Shown piece by piece: positions 1 to 8,540 of a stretch of DNA of 64,000 bases. Position 1 is the first letter of the stretch; each line of letters begins with the position of its first letter. The position numbers and the translations under genes are program-made. The notes below the pieces were generated by a model. That model saw only the letters and a program-made list of their open reading frames with translations, was not told the DNA's origin and searched no databases. Source of the DNA: Palsa-601 sp963801185 (GTDB taxonomy: Bacteria > Actinomycetota > Acidimicrobiia > Acidimicrobiales > Bog-793); the NCBI GenBank assembly GCA_963801185.1, contig CAWDDW010000003.1, forward strand, positions 1,550,001-1,614,000, written 5' to 3'.

Positions 1-1480
1 TGATGCCGGTCGCGCTGCCGTCGTTGCCGAAGTAGTAGGTGCCCGAGATCGTCGACGTGCCGGCGAGGATGATCGAGCCCTGGTAGCTCTCGTAGACGCC
101 TGGGTCGGTGATCCCAGCCGTCGTGAAGGTGGCCCCGTCGGTTGCGTTGAGGGTGTACTCCTCGATGTACGGGGCGTTCGCGCCGGTCCCGGTCGTGATC
201 GTGGTCGCACCCGCGACGGTGATCGAGCCGCCGCCGGTGCCTATGTCACCCTCGCTCCAGGCCATGGTGCCGGCGGTGATGTTGCCGGAGCCACCGAGGT
301 CACCGCCGTTCAGGGTGACCGCACCGGTGACCGTGAAGGTCCCCGTGCCGTTGAAGTTGAACGTCGAGTACGTCATCGTGAGAGCCCCGACGTCGATGCT
401 GTTGGAGAACGTCGAGGTGCTGCCGCCCCCGTTCTCGAGGGTCCCGGCGGTGATGGTGCCCTCGATCGTCGAGTTGTTGGCGACCTCGACCACAGCTGAG
501 CCGGCGTCGCCGCCCGCCCCGTTCACCGTGCCGGCGGCGGACAGGGTCACGTCGTTCACATAGAGCGTCGAGCCGGCAGCGGTGTTGAACGCCCCGGTGC
601 TCGTCCCGCCACCGCTCGCGTCGAACGTCGCCCCGGCCGGCACGCTCACCGTGCCGGAGTTCGTGAGCGGCACGTTGACCGTCACGGTCGACCCGGAGGC
701 CCCGGTGTCGTTCAGTGTGGCGGTGGATTCGACGGTCAGTCCGGTCGCACTGCCGGAGTCCCCCATGAAATAAGAACCTGTGATGCTGGAAGTCCCCCCG
801 AGATCGATTGTTCCCTGGTAACCGAAGGTGAAGCCCGCGTCGATCGGCGAACCGGAGAAGGTCGCACCGCCGTTGGCCTCGATGGTGAACTGGGAGAGGT
901 TCGAGGTCGCGCCGGATTCCCCGAGGGTGATCGTCGTCGCCCCCGAGACGGTAATCGCACCCCCGGAGCCTGAGATGTTGCCGCTCGTCCAGCCGAGCGT
1001 CGTGGCGGTGATGGTGCCCGCACCCACGAGCGTGCCGCCGTCGACCGTGACGGCAGGGATGGTCGCTGTGCCGGCGAACCCGATGCTGCCACCCGTCACC
1101 TCGAGCGAACCCAAGGTCGACGTGTTGCCAGCGGTGACGTCCGTGACGTTGAGCGTGCCGCCGAGCACCTGGAGTGCCACGCCGGAGCCTTCGATGTCCT
1201 CCACGCTCACGCTGGCGTTGTAGATGACCGTCGTGACGCCGGACTTGAAGCAGACGACATCACTCGAGCCCGGTACCACTCCTGTGGACCAGTTGGCAGC
1301 GGTGGTCCACTCGTTGTCGCTCGTGGTGTTGTTGAAGGTGTCCGTACAGGTCGGAGTGGCCGACGCTGACGGCCCGAAGACCGAGGTCAGCGCCGAGACT
1401 GCGACTGCGAGCCCGCTGGCGAGGGCGAACCCGAGGAGTGCGCCGAGCAGGTACCGCAAGGTGCGGCGGTGCATGTTCAT
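1..1480 (-). CDS. Large secreted repeat protein, 3' end outside the window
   Basis: An open reading frame runs from the ATG at 1480 off the left edge, giving about 493 codons. The N-terminus has an Arg-rich start, a hydrophobic stretch and an Ala-rich signal cleavage region ending near SASATPTCTD. A motif of the type EWTTAANWSTGVVPG follows, as seen at the start of many secreted beta-helix or autotransporter-like repeat proteins, and the rest is Gly/Thr/Ser-rich beta-repeat sequence such as GSYFMGDSGSATG, repeated as GTYYFGNDGSATG. The start is only 12 nt after the stop of the upstream gene, with GGGAG just before it, so the two are probably one operon. The two proteins share the same N-terminal plan and look like paralogues. 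Role unknown; a surface or matrix protein is inferred. Confidence 0.8.
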   Translation of the reverse strand, partial: MNMHRRTLRYLLGALLGFALASGLAVAVSALTSVFGPSASATPTCTDTFNNTTSDNEWTTAANWSTGVVPGSSDVVCFKSGVTTVIYNASVSVEDIEGSGVALQVLGGTLNVTDVTAGNTSTLGSLEVTGGSIGFAGTATIPAVTVDGGTLVGAGTITATTLGWTSGNISGSGGAITVSGATTITLGESGATSNLSQFTIEANGGATFSGSPIDAGFTFGYQGTIDLGGTSSITGSYFMGDSGSATGLTVESTATLNDTGASGSTVTVNVPLTNSGTVSVPAGATFDASGGGTSTGAFNTAAGSTLYVNDVTLSAAGTVNGAGGDAGSAVVEVANNSTIEGTITAGTLENGGGSTSTFSNSIDVGALTMTYSTFNFNGTGTFTVTGAVTLNGGDLGGSGNITAGTMAWSEGDIGTGGGSITVAGATTITTGTGANAPYIEEYTLNATDGATFTTAGITDPGVYESYQGSIILAGTSTISGTYYFGNDGSATGI

Positions 1481-1492
1481 GAGACTCCCTCG

Positions 1493-4400
1493 CTACTTGC
1501 CGAGTCCGGAGGCGCGCCGCGTCCGGTTGCCGGGTGGTCGGGTGTGCCGTGGGGCCGTGCGTGCCCTGGGTGCAGTGCGCGAGCTCACCCCGCGTACTGT
1601 GTGGGTCGTAGAGCCCACAGCAGAGACGACCTTGCCAGCGCCACCGGCGTAATACCGTGCCGTGATCACGTGCTTGCCGGTCGCGAGTGTCGTCGTGGTG
1701 ATGGCTGCGACGCCGCCGCGGACGGCGACAGGACCGCTCCCGATCCGGTGCGTGCCGTCGTAGAAGGTGACCCACGCACTTCGGTCGGACCCACGCGATC
1801 CGACGACTGTCGCCGTGAAAGTGACCGGTGCCGTGGGAGCACTCGTGGGCGAAGAGGAGCGGAGCGCGATGACGATGCTCCCGGACGGGATCGTCACCAC
1901 TGCGCCCGTCGACGAGTACGACACCGAGTACGCCTTCGTTCCGAGCAGGGTGGGTGTCAACTGGCCGAAGCTCCCGGTCGGCGTGCTCGACGTCCCAATC
2001 ACCGTGTAGCTGCTTCCGGCCGCTGGTGAGTAGCCGGTGGTCAGCACCATCTTGAGCGTCCCCGCGAGAGACGCTGAACCGGCGACTACCTGGGAGTAGG
2101 TCGCCCCAGCGGAGGTGCCGTCCAGGTTGGCCGCGAGTGTCGCGCCCGCCCCGAGCGTGACGGCGCCCGAGACCGTGAGGACGCCGGCTGCCGTTCCGGT
2201 ACCGCCTTCGAGCGTTCCGGCGATGGCGTTCACGTTGCCGGTGACGGTGCCGGTACCGTTTAGCGTTCCCCCGAGAATCGTCATGCCGTTGCTCGTGCCG
2301 ACCTGCAACGTCGAGCCGGCCGACAAGGACGTCTTCCCGCCGAGCTGTGTATAGCCCGAGCTGCTGGCGTTCAAGGTTGCGCCCGCCGGGACCATCAGCG
2401 TGCCCCCGTGATTGACGAGCGCGCACTCTATGTTCGTCGTTCCCGAGCTCGGGGAGTCCATCGTGACGCCCGAAGCGAGCTCGAGGTGCGCACCGCCACC
2501 GCCGTTGGAGATCGTCACGCCACTAGCTATCGTCGGCTCGTTCGAGGCGCCCGAGGTGTTGTCGGCAAAGATGATCGACGAGTTGTAGGCGAGTTCGAAG
2601 CCTGGCGAGTTGGGCGTGGTCGTGATAGCCGTCGGTCCCTTGGCGACGAGGCTCATGTAGGCGATGTAGTAAGTGGTGGTCTGGGTAGAAAGGCTGATGG
2701 TCGTCTGGCCGGATACAGTGATCGTTCCCACCTCGTTGGAGGAGTTCTGGCTTCCGACGTACCCGGCGTCCCAGGTGAACGTCGTCGTCGAGATCGGCGC
2801 CGTTCCCGACAGGCTCGCTCCGTAGACGTCGAGGGCGGTCGTCGTGACGGGCCCGTAGAAGACGAGGTTCTCCTGGTTGCCGCTGGTGGTACCTGTCTGG
2901 ACTGTCGCCGAGGCGACGGCGTCATAGAAGTAGGTCGTCCCGCCGTTGCCATTCGAGGTGATGTCGTTGACCGAGACGCCCGACTCGATGTAGGAGGCGT
3001 TGACCTCGAAGGTGGCTGTCCCGCTCGGACCGCTCTGGCCGTTCACCTCGGTGCCAGGCCCTTCGAAGACGACACCGTTCACCGCCAGGATGCCGCCGTT
3101 GATGTTGTAGGGCCCCGTGCTCGTCCCGCCGTTCGTGAGCGAGAGGGTGCCAGAGGCCGGGATGTTCACCGTGCCGTGGTTGTCGAAGGACACTTCGACA
3201 GAGGTCGTCGAACCGCTCGTGCCTGACATGTTGAGAGTGACACCTGACTCGACCTCGACACGGGAGTTCCCGCCGCCGTTGTAGATCGTCTCGCCTTCGG
3301 CGATCGTCGGCTGCTGGGCGACCGTCGAGGTGGTGTCCCCGAAGGCGAGAGTCGCGTCGTTCCCGACCTGGAAGCCCGGGTCGGTGACGGGCGCTTCGAT
3401 GGCGCTCGGGCCGTTCAGCTGGAGGACGGTGTATTGGAGGGAGTAGTTAGTCGACTGGGTCGACAAGTCAATGGTCGCCTGGCCGGAGACGGTTATGGCC
3501 TGCGTGTCGGGCGACGGGGTGTTGTTGCCGATGTACCCGGCGTCCCAGGTGAACGTCGTCGTCGAGATCGGCGCCGTTCCCGACAGGCTCGCTCCGTAGA
3601 CGTCGAGGGCGGTCGTCGTGACGGGCCCGTAGAAGACGAGGTTCTCCTGGTTCGAGCCGCTCGAGCTGGCTCCGGTCTGGACTGTCGCCGAGGCGACGGC
3701 GTCATAGAAGTAGGTCGTCCCGCCGTTGCCATTCGAGGTGATGTCGTTGACCGAGACGCCCGACTCGATGTAGGAGGCGTTGACCTCGAAGGTGGCTGTC
3801 CCGCTCGGACCGCTCTGGCCGTTCACCTCGGTGCCAGGCCCTTCGAAGACGACACCGTTCACCGCCAGGATGCCGCCGTTGATGTTGTAGGGCCCCGTGC
3901 TCGTCCCGCCGTTCGTGAGCGAGAGGGTGCCAGAGGCCGGGATGTTCACGGTGCCGAGGTTGTCGAAGGACACCTCGACAGAGGTCGTCGAACCGCTCGT
4001 GCCTGACATGTTGAGAGTGACACCTGACTCGACCTCGACACGGGAGTTCCCGCCGCCGTTGTAGATCGTCTCGCCTTCGGCGATCGTCGGCTGCTGGGCG
4101 ACCGTCGAGGTGGTGTCCCCGAAGGCGAGAGTCGCGTCGTTCCCGACCTGGAAGCCCGGGTCGGTGACGGGCGCTTCGATGGCGCTCGGGCCGTTCAGCT
4201 GGAGGACGGTGTATTGGAGGGAGTAGTTAGTCGACTGGGTCGACAAGTCGATGGTCGCCTGGCCGGAGACGGTTATGGCCTGCGTGTCGGGCGACGGGGT
4301 GTTGTTGCCGATGTACCCGGCGTCCCAGGTGAACGTCGTCGTCGAGATCGGCGCCGTTCCCGACAGGCTCGCTCCGTAGACGTCGAGGGCGGTCGTCGTG

Positions 4401-6379
4401 ACGGGCCCGTAGAAGACGAGGTTCTCCTGGTTCGAGCCGCTCGAGCTGGCTCCGGTCTGGACTGTCGCCGAGGCGACGGCGTCATAGAAGTAGGTCGTCC
4501 CGCCGTTGCCATTCGAGGTGATGTCGTTGACCGAGACGCCCGACTCGATGTAGGAGGCGTTGACCTCGAAGGTGGCTGTCCCGCTCGGACCGCTCTGGCC
4601 GTTCACCTCGGTGCCAGGCCCTTCGAAGACGACACCGTTCACCGCCAGGATGCCGCCGTTGATGTTGTAGGGCCCCGTGCTCGTCCCGCCGTTCGTGAGC
4701 GAGAGGGTGCCAGAGGCCGGGATGTTCACGGTGCCGAGGTTGTCGAAGGACACTTCGACAGAGGTCGTCGAACCGCTCGTGCCTGACATGTTGAGAGTGA
4801 CACCTGACTCGACCTCGACACGGGAGTTCCCGCCGCCGTTGTAGATCGTCTCGCCTTCGGCGATCGTCGGCTGCTGGGCGACCGTCGAGGTGGTGTCCCC
4901 GAAGGCGAGAGTCGCGTCGTTCCCGACCTGGAAGCCCGGGTCGGTGACGGGCGCTTCGATGGCGCTCGGGCCGTTCAGCTGGAGGACGGTGTATTGGAGG
5001 GAGTAGTTAGTCGACTGGGTCGACAAGTCGATGGTCGCCTGGCCGGAGACGGTTATGGCCTGCGTGTCGGGCGACGGGGTGTTGTTGCCGATGTACCCGG
5101 CGTCCCAGGTGAACGTCGTCGTCGAGATCGGCGCCGTTCCCGACAGGCTCGCTCCGTAGACGTCGAGGGCGGTCGTCGTGACGGGCCCGTAGAAGACGAG
5201 GTTCTCCTGGTTCGAGCCGCTCGAGCTGGCTCCGGTCTGGACTGTCGCCGAGGCGACGGCGTCATAGAAGTAGGTCGTCCCGCCGTTGCCATTCGAGGTG
5301 ATGTCGTTGACCGAGACGCCCGACTCGATGTAGGAGGCGTTGACCTCGAAGGTGGCTGTCCCGCTCGGACCGCTCTGGCCGTTCACCTCGGTGCCAGGCC
5401 CTTCGAAGACGACACCGTTCACCGCCAGGATGCCGCCGTTGATGTTGTAGGGCCCCGTGCTCGTCCCGCCGTTCGTGAGCGAGAGGGTGCCAGAGGCCGG
5501 GATGTTCACCGTGCCGTGGTTGTCGAAGGACACCTCGACAGAGGTCGTCGAACCGCTCGTGCCTGACATGTTGAGAGTGACACCTGACTCGACCTCGACG
5601 TGGGCGGACCCGCCGCCGTTGTAGATCGTCTCGCCTTCGGCGATCGTCGGCTGCTGGGCGACCGTCGAGGTGGTGTCCCCGAAGATGAGGGAAGCGTTGC
5701 TAGCGATCTGGAAGCCGGGCGCACCCGCGGCGGCCTCTACGGCCGTCGGGCCGTTGGCGACGAGCGTCTCGTTTGCCAGCACTGAGGTCGACGACGTGGT
5801 CGACAGGTCGAGGGTGGTCTGGCCGGAGACTGACAAGGTGCCGCCGAACGTCGGGTTGGAAGTGCCGATGTTGCCGCCGGTCCAAGAGACTGAGCCCGCC
5901 GCGATGGCCCCGGAGCCGTTCAAGCTGCCAGAGGTGACCGCCAAAGTGGTGATGGTCGCGGCGTCGTTGACATAGATATTGCCCCCGGCGACGGTGAGCG
6001 CGTTGATCGACGCTGCGTCTTCGGTGTCCTGGAACGTCAGGTTCCCACTCGTGACCGAGAGGGTGGTGGCCGAGCCCACCGACAGCAGGGTCTCGATGGT
6101 CGTCGAGGACGACGAGTAGGTGATCGTCCCGTCCGAGGCGGGGAGGCAAGCAAAAGAAGTAGGCCCTGGCACCAAGCCGGTCGACCAGTTCGTCGCCGTG
6201 TTCCATGATCCGCCTGACGCGCCGTTGTAGGTGTCGGTACAAGAGGGTGCGGCGCCCGCACGCAAAGGAGAGCCGAACAGCAGCAACAAGGTGATCAGCC
6301 CGCCGCCGATGACGCTGGCTATACCAAGACCGAAAAGCGCGGTGATCGTCCGCGCGCGTGAGTGGACCGGCACGCGCAT
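1493..6379 (-). CDS. Giant secreted tandem-repeat protein with a C-terminal Ig-like domain
   Basis: This 1628-aa protein has an N-terminal signal peptide (basic start, hydrophobic segment about residues 10-36, cleavage near AGAAPSC), then a WNTATNWSTGLVPG motif. Roughly residues 230-1210 are beta-rich units of about 260 aa, several almost identical. A more divergent Gly/Ser-rich section follows, then a bacterial Ig-like domain at about 1490-1590 (VTFTATVVGS, WVTFYDGTHRIGSGPV, LATGKHVITARY) and a strongly basic tail of about 30 residues. No LPXTG motif or C-terminal membrane anchor is visible. AAGGGG lies just before the ATG at 6379. A surface or extracellular filament-like role is inferred; no enzymatic motif is seen. 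It is divergent from the whiB gene at 6591. Confidence 0.85.
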   Translation of the reverse strand: MRVPVHSRARTITALFGLGIASVIGGGLITLLLLFGSPLRAGAAPSCTDTYNGASGGSWNTATNWSTGLVPGPTSFACLPASDGTITYSSSSTTIETLLSVGSATTLSVTSGNLTFQDTEDAASINALTVAGGNIYVNDAATITTLAVTSGSLNGSGAIAAGSVSWTGGNIGTSNPTFGGTLSVSGQTTLDLSTTSSTSVLANETLVANGPTAVEAAAGAPGFQIASNASLIFGDTTSTVAQQPTIAEGETIYNGGGSAHVEVESGVTLNMSGTSGSTTSVEVSFDNHGTVNIPASGTLSLTNGGTSTGPYNINGGILAVNGVVFEGPGTEVNGQSGPSGTATFEVNASYIESGVSVNDITSNGNGGTTYFYDAVASATVQTGASSSGSNQENLVFYGPVTTTALDVYGASLSGTAPISTTTFTWDAGYIGNNTPSPDTQAITVSGQATIDLSTQSTNYSLQYTVLQLNGPSAIEAPVTDPGFQVGNDATLAFGDTTSTVAQQPTIAEGETIYNGGGNSRVEVESGVTLNMSGTSGSTTSVEVSFDNLGTVNIPASGTLSLTNGGTSTGPYNINGGILAVNGVVFEGPGTEVNGQSGPSGTATFEVNASYIESGVSVNDITSNGNGGTTYFYDAVASATVQTGASSSGSNQENLVFYGPVTTTALDVYGASLSGTAPISTTTFTWDAGYIGNNTPSPDTQAITVSGQATIDLSTQSTNYSLQYTVLQLNGPSAIEAPVTDPGFQVGNDATLAFGDTTSTVAQQPTIAEGETIYNGGGNSRVEVESGVTLNMSGTSGSTTSVEVSFDNLGTVNIPASGTLSLTNGGTSTGPYNINGGILAVNGVVFEGPGTEVNGQSGPSGTATFEVNASYIESGVSVNDITSNGNGGTTYFYDAVASATVQTGASSSGSNQENLVFYGPVTTTALDVYGASLSGTAPISTTTFTWDAGYIGNNTPSPDTQAITVSGQATIDLSTQSTNYSLQYTVLQLNGPSAIEAPVTDPGFQVGNDATLAFGDTTSTVAQQPTIAEGETIYNGGGNSRVEVESGVTLNMSGTSGSTTSVEVSFDNHGTVNIPASGTLSLTNGGTSTGPYNINGGILAVNGVVFEGPGTEVNGQSGPSGTATFEVNASYIESGVSVNDITSNGNGGTTYFYDAVASATVQTGTTSGNQENLVFYGPVTTTALDVYGASLSGTAPISTTTFTWDAGYVGSQNSSNEVGTITVSGQTTISLSTQTTTYYIAYMSLVAKGPTAITTTPNSPGFELAYNSSIIFADNTSGASNEPTIASGVTISNGGGGAHLELASGVTMDSPSSGTTNIECALVNHGGTLMVPAGATLNASSSGYTQLGGKTSLSAGSTLQVGTSNGMTILGGTLNGTGTVTGNVNAIAGTLEGGTGTAAGVLTVSGAVTLGAGATLAANLDGTSAGATYSQVVAGSASLAGTLKMVLTTGYSPAAGSSYTVIGTSSTPTGSFGQLTPTLLGTKAYSVSYSSTGAVVTIPSGSIVIALRSSSPTSAPTAPVTFTATVVGSRGSDRSAWVTFYDGTHRIGSGPVAVRGGVAAITTTTLATGKHVITARYYAGGAGKVVSAVGSTTHTVRGVSSRTAPRARTAPRHTRPPGNRTRRASGLGK
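2761..5680 (-). repeat. 780-bp near-identical tandem repeats inside the secreted protein gene
   Basis: The stretch repeats with a 780-bp period (260 codons) at about 3535, 4315 and 5095. The first copy (from 2761) is 6 bp shorter. About 3.75 copies are present and differ by only a few single-base changes, several of them synonymous. The period keeps the reading frame, so unequal recombination could change the number of units without breaking the gene. Confidence 0.95.
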
Positions 6380-6544
6380 GCAACCCCTTTCTGGGTGGAC
6401 TGGTGCTCACCGTAATGGCAGATGTGCGGTCGCTCAAGGGGCACAGCCAAGTTCCACCTGGTCCACCGGCGCTTATGGTGCCGCAACCGGCGCGGAAGAG
6501 ATCCCTCTTGCACATTCTGCCGAATGGGTACATGATTACTACAC

Positions 6545-6560
6545 CCGTGTAACTACACGG
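6545..6560. promoter_or_regulatory. Inverted repeat upstream of whiB, possible operator
   Basis: CCGTGT and ACACGG form a perfect 6-bp inverted repeat around a 4-nt spacer, 30 bp before the whiB start, in the 211-bp gap between the divergent secreted-protein and whiB genes. A regulator site is possible but the arms are short. Nothing else stands out in this gap. Confidence 0.3.
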
Positions 6561-6590
6561 TTGGGAATCCACCAGGGGGAGGAGAAGCCG

Positions 6591-6866
6591 GTGGCATTAC
6601 CGTCGCTCATCTTCGAGGGTCCGGATCGTTCGTGGCAGGTCCGCGCCAACTGCATGGGTGTCGACCCTGAGTTGTTCTTCCCGGAGAGAGGAGCGTCGAC
6701 CCGGGAGGCAAAAGAGGTCTGCCGTGGTTGCGTCGTTCGTGAGGATTGCCTGGAGTACGCGATCGCCAACGGGGAGAAGTTCGGGATCTGGGGAGGCATG
6801 AGCGAGCGCGAGCGCCGCCGCGTCCGCCGGGCTCGAGTCCTCGCTCGTCAGGGCGCCGCTTCCTGA
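6591..6866 (+). CDS. whiB: WhiB-family iron-sulfur transcriptional regulator (WhiB2-like)
   Basis: The 91-aa product has the four cysteines of Wbl proteins (C22, then the CxxC pair and one more, in VCRGCVVREDC), which bind a redox- and NO-sensitive [4Fe-4S] cluster. The family turn GIWGGMSERERR and a basic C-terminus follow. DPELFFPERGASTREAK resembles the WhiB2/WhmD subgroup, which controls septation and sporulation-type division in other actinobacteria; the exact class is an inference. The GTG at 6591 is preferred because GGGGGAGGAG lies 6 nt before it. The reading frame is open further upstream, but that part lacks Wbl similarity. It is convergent with the next gene, with a 25-bp gap. Confidence 0.9.
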   Translation: MALPSLIFEGPDRSWQVRANCMGVDPELFFPERGASTREAKEVCRGCVVREDCLEYAIANGEKFGIWGGMSERERRRVRRARVLARQGAAS

Positions 6867-6891
6867 GCCCGCGGGGCTGCCGCGCAGCTGC

Positions 6892-7704
6892 TCAGGAAGC
6901 TCTGCCGGCCTGAAGGCGAGCCTCGATAGTGGACTCTCGTGCGAGGCCAAGTTGGCGAAGGCGACTTGGCGGGATTGCGGCGAGCACGCTGCCCGGCACC
7001 AGGCCGACTAGCTCAGCCCTCTCGATCGGCGCCAGTGCCGCCACCTGGTCGTAGATCTGAGCGGGTCCCACGACCGTCGGATCGATGAGGTTGAACGAGA
7101 CCTGGCTCTCGGCGCCGATGGCGAGGCCGAGGGCCCGCACCGCAGGCGCACGAAGCCCACGGGCGATCTCCTTGGCGCGCGAGAGAGGTCCGTCGATGAC
7201 GAGGTTGTACGCGATCAGCACGTCGCGGGCACCGACACAGCATGCGCCGGCCGTCGGATGGGGTTCGATCGGACCGAGATCGGGCGCGAGCGTGACGAAA
7301 GCCTGACGCCTCACTTCGGGCAGCGTCCGCTCCGGCCCGTACAAGAAGCACGGCACACCATCGCCGGCAAGCACATGGGCGAACCGGTCCCTAGCCGCCA
7401 ACGCCTCGGAGAACGCCCGGCCGTACGGAACGAACGGCACCACGTCGACCACGCCGAGCCGGGGGTGGACCCCTACGTGCGAAGTGAGGTCGAGCAGTTC
7501 GACCGCCCTGCGGGCGAGCCCGAGAGCCGAAGCCTCCACCTCGGCAGGCGACCCTGCGAGCGTGAAGACGCTGCGATGGTGGAATCGATCGGAGTGCACG
7601 TCAAGAAGCAAAGGGCCTGACGCTCGTCCGATCTCGGCGATGACGGCCGGGTCACGACCTTCGGAGACGTTGATGACGGCCTCGAGCACGTTGAACTCTG
7701 CCAT
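6892..7704 (-). CDS. ftcD: Glutamate formimidoyltransferase
   Basis: The 270-aa product matches the formiminotransferase fold (FTCD N and C subdomains). The N-terminal AVINVSEGRD, LDVHSDRFHHRSVFTL, HVGVHPRLGVVDVVPFVP and the later IAYNLVIDG are hallmarks of the family. It transfers the formimino group of N-formimidoyl-glutamate, a histidine breakdown product, to tetrahydrofolate. No cyclodeaminase domain is attached, and no other hut gene lies nearby, so a role in one-carbon metabolism outside histidine degradation is possible. AGGA lies shortly before the ATG at 7704. Confidence 0.92.
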   Translation of the reverse strand: MAEFNVLEAVINVSEGRDPAVIAEIGRASGPLLLDVHSDRFHHRSVFTLAGSPAEVEASALGLARRAVELLDLTSHVGVHPRLGVVDVVPFVPYGRAFSEALAARDRFAHVLAGDGVPCFLYGPERTLPEVRRQAFVTLAPDLGPIEPHPTAGACCVGARDVLIAYNLVIDGPLSRAKEIARGLRAPAVRALGLAIGAESQVSFNLIDPTVVGPAQIYDQVAALAPIERAELVGLVPGSVLAAIPPSRLRQLGLARESTIEARLQAGRAS

Positions 7705-7778
7705 CTGCCGTCCTAAGGCGACTGGGCCGGCCCGCCTGAGGCGCCACCGGCTCGCCGCCGATCAGATCCTGAGCAGCC

Positions 7779-8033
7779 TCAGCGAGCTGCCTCTGCCGCC
7801 GCCAACCGCCGCCGCCGTGCGATTCGCCTGCGCTCCCGCTCCGAGGTCCCGCCCCAGACGCCATGGTCGATGTGATTCTCCATCGCATACTCGAGGCACG
7901 GGCCCTTCACGGGGCAATCCGCGCATATCCGTCGGGCAACTTCGACGCCGACGCCATCGCTCGGGAAGAACAGGTCAGGCGGCTGCTCTCGGCAGTTCCC
8001 CCGGGCCATCCACGAAGTGTCCATCGAGTCCAT
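7779..8033 (-). CDS. whiB: WhiB-family iron-sulfur transcriptional regulator
   Basis: A second Wbl protein, 84 aa from the ATG at 8033 (the ATG at 8024 is an alternative). It has the first cysteine in ARGNCREQPPDLFFP, the pair in ICADCPVKGPC with the fourth cysteine, and the turn GVWGGTSERERRR followed by a basic Arg/Ala-rich end. It should bind a [4Fe-4S] cluster and work with a sigma factor at target promoters. No AT-hook of the WhiB7 type is seen. It is transcribed toward ftcD with a 74-bp gap and divergently from the small gene at 8237. The class beyond WhiB cannot be fixed by eye. Confidence 0.9.
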   Translation of the reverse strand: MDSMDTSWMARGNCREQPPDLFFPSDGVGVEVARRICADCPVKGPCLEYAMENHIDHGVWGGTSERERRRIARRRRLAAAEAAR

Positions 8034-8236
8034 TCTTACAGTGTCACCTGGCGAATCGGTGCACACTTCCTGAGAAACGCCTGAGAGTCCCGCACCCACC
8101 CCCTCCCACCAACGGCCACTGTGCAGCCACAAACCGCTGACCAGCGATGATGCCCCTCTTCGCTCCGATCGCTGAGGCCGGTAGACTGCCACGACCCGCC
8201 GAGTCGGCGGCCGCAAAACCAAGGAGCCAACGGTCC

Positions 8237-8540
8237 ATGACGATGTCGTCACCTCAGCCAGAGGAGCAACAGGCTACCGAGCCGCCACGGGGTCATGTCC
8301 GCATGGTCTACCTGGGGCCGGTCGCTCCTCACTGGGAAGTCGAGTCAGAGTTCGGTGACCGGAACGCCATCGAGGAGTTCCGCCAGCGAGCGCTTGCGCG
8401 CCTCGTCCTGCTCCCACCACACGACCCGCAGTTCCGGCGCAATCGGGAGCGCATCGTCCGTGATGCCGAGCGCGAGTACCTCATTCTTCGAGTGGGACCT
8501 CGGCGTTCCCGAGGACGAAGAGATAGTCGGCCCGGCTTAG
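8237..8540 (+). CDS. Small conserved-looking protein, frame broken by one extra base
   Basis: From the ATG at 8237 (AAGGAG 10 nt upstream) the frame reads about 83 residues of ordinary protein, including HVRMVYLGPVAPHWEV and a charged helix RRNRERIVRDAEREYLI. It then runs into Arg-rich nonsense antisense to the next gene. Removing one base in CTTCGAG at 8486-8492 (giving CTCGAG) continues the protein as LEWDLGVPEDEEIVGPA to a TAG at 8538-8540, which overlaps the stop of the convergent metallopeptidase gene, as normal gene ends do. The corrected product is about 100 aa. The family is not recognised and no membrane segment is seen. Confidence 0.6.

Noticed and set aside
3434..5566. Three near-identical 190-codon plus-strand frames
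   Set aside because: They are antisense shadows of the 780-bp repeats in the secreted protein gene, with no start signals or family similarity.
2761..5680. Insertion-sequence or phage repeat cluster
   Set aside because: The repeat stays in frame within one secreted protein and encodes no transposase.
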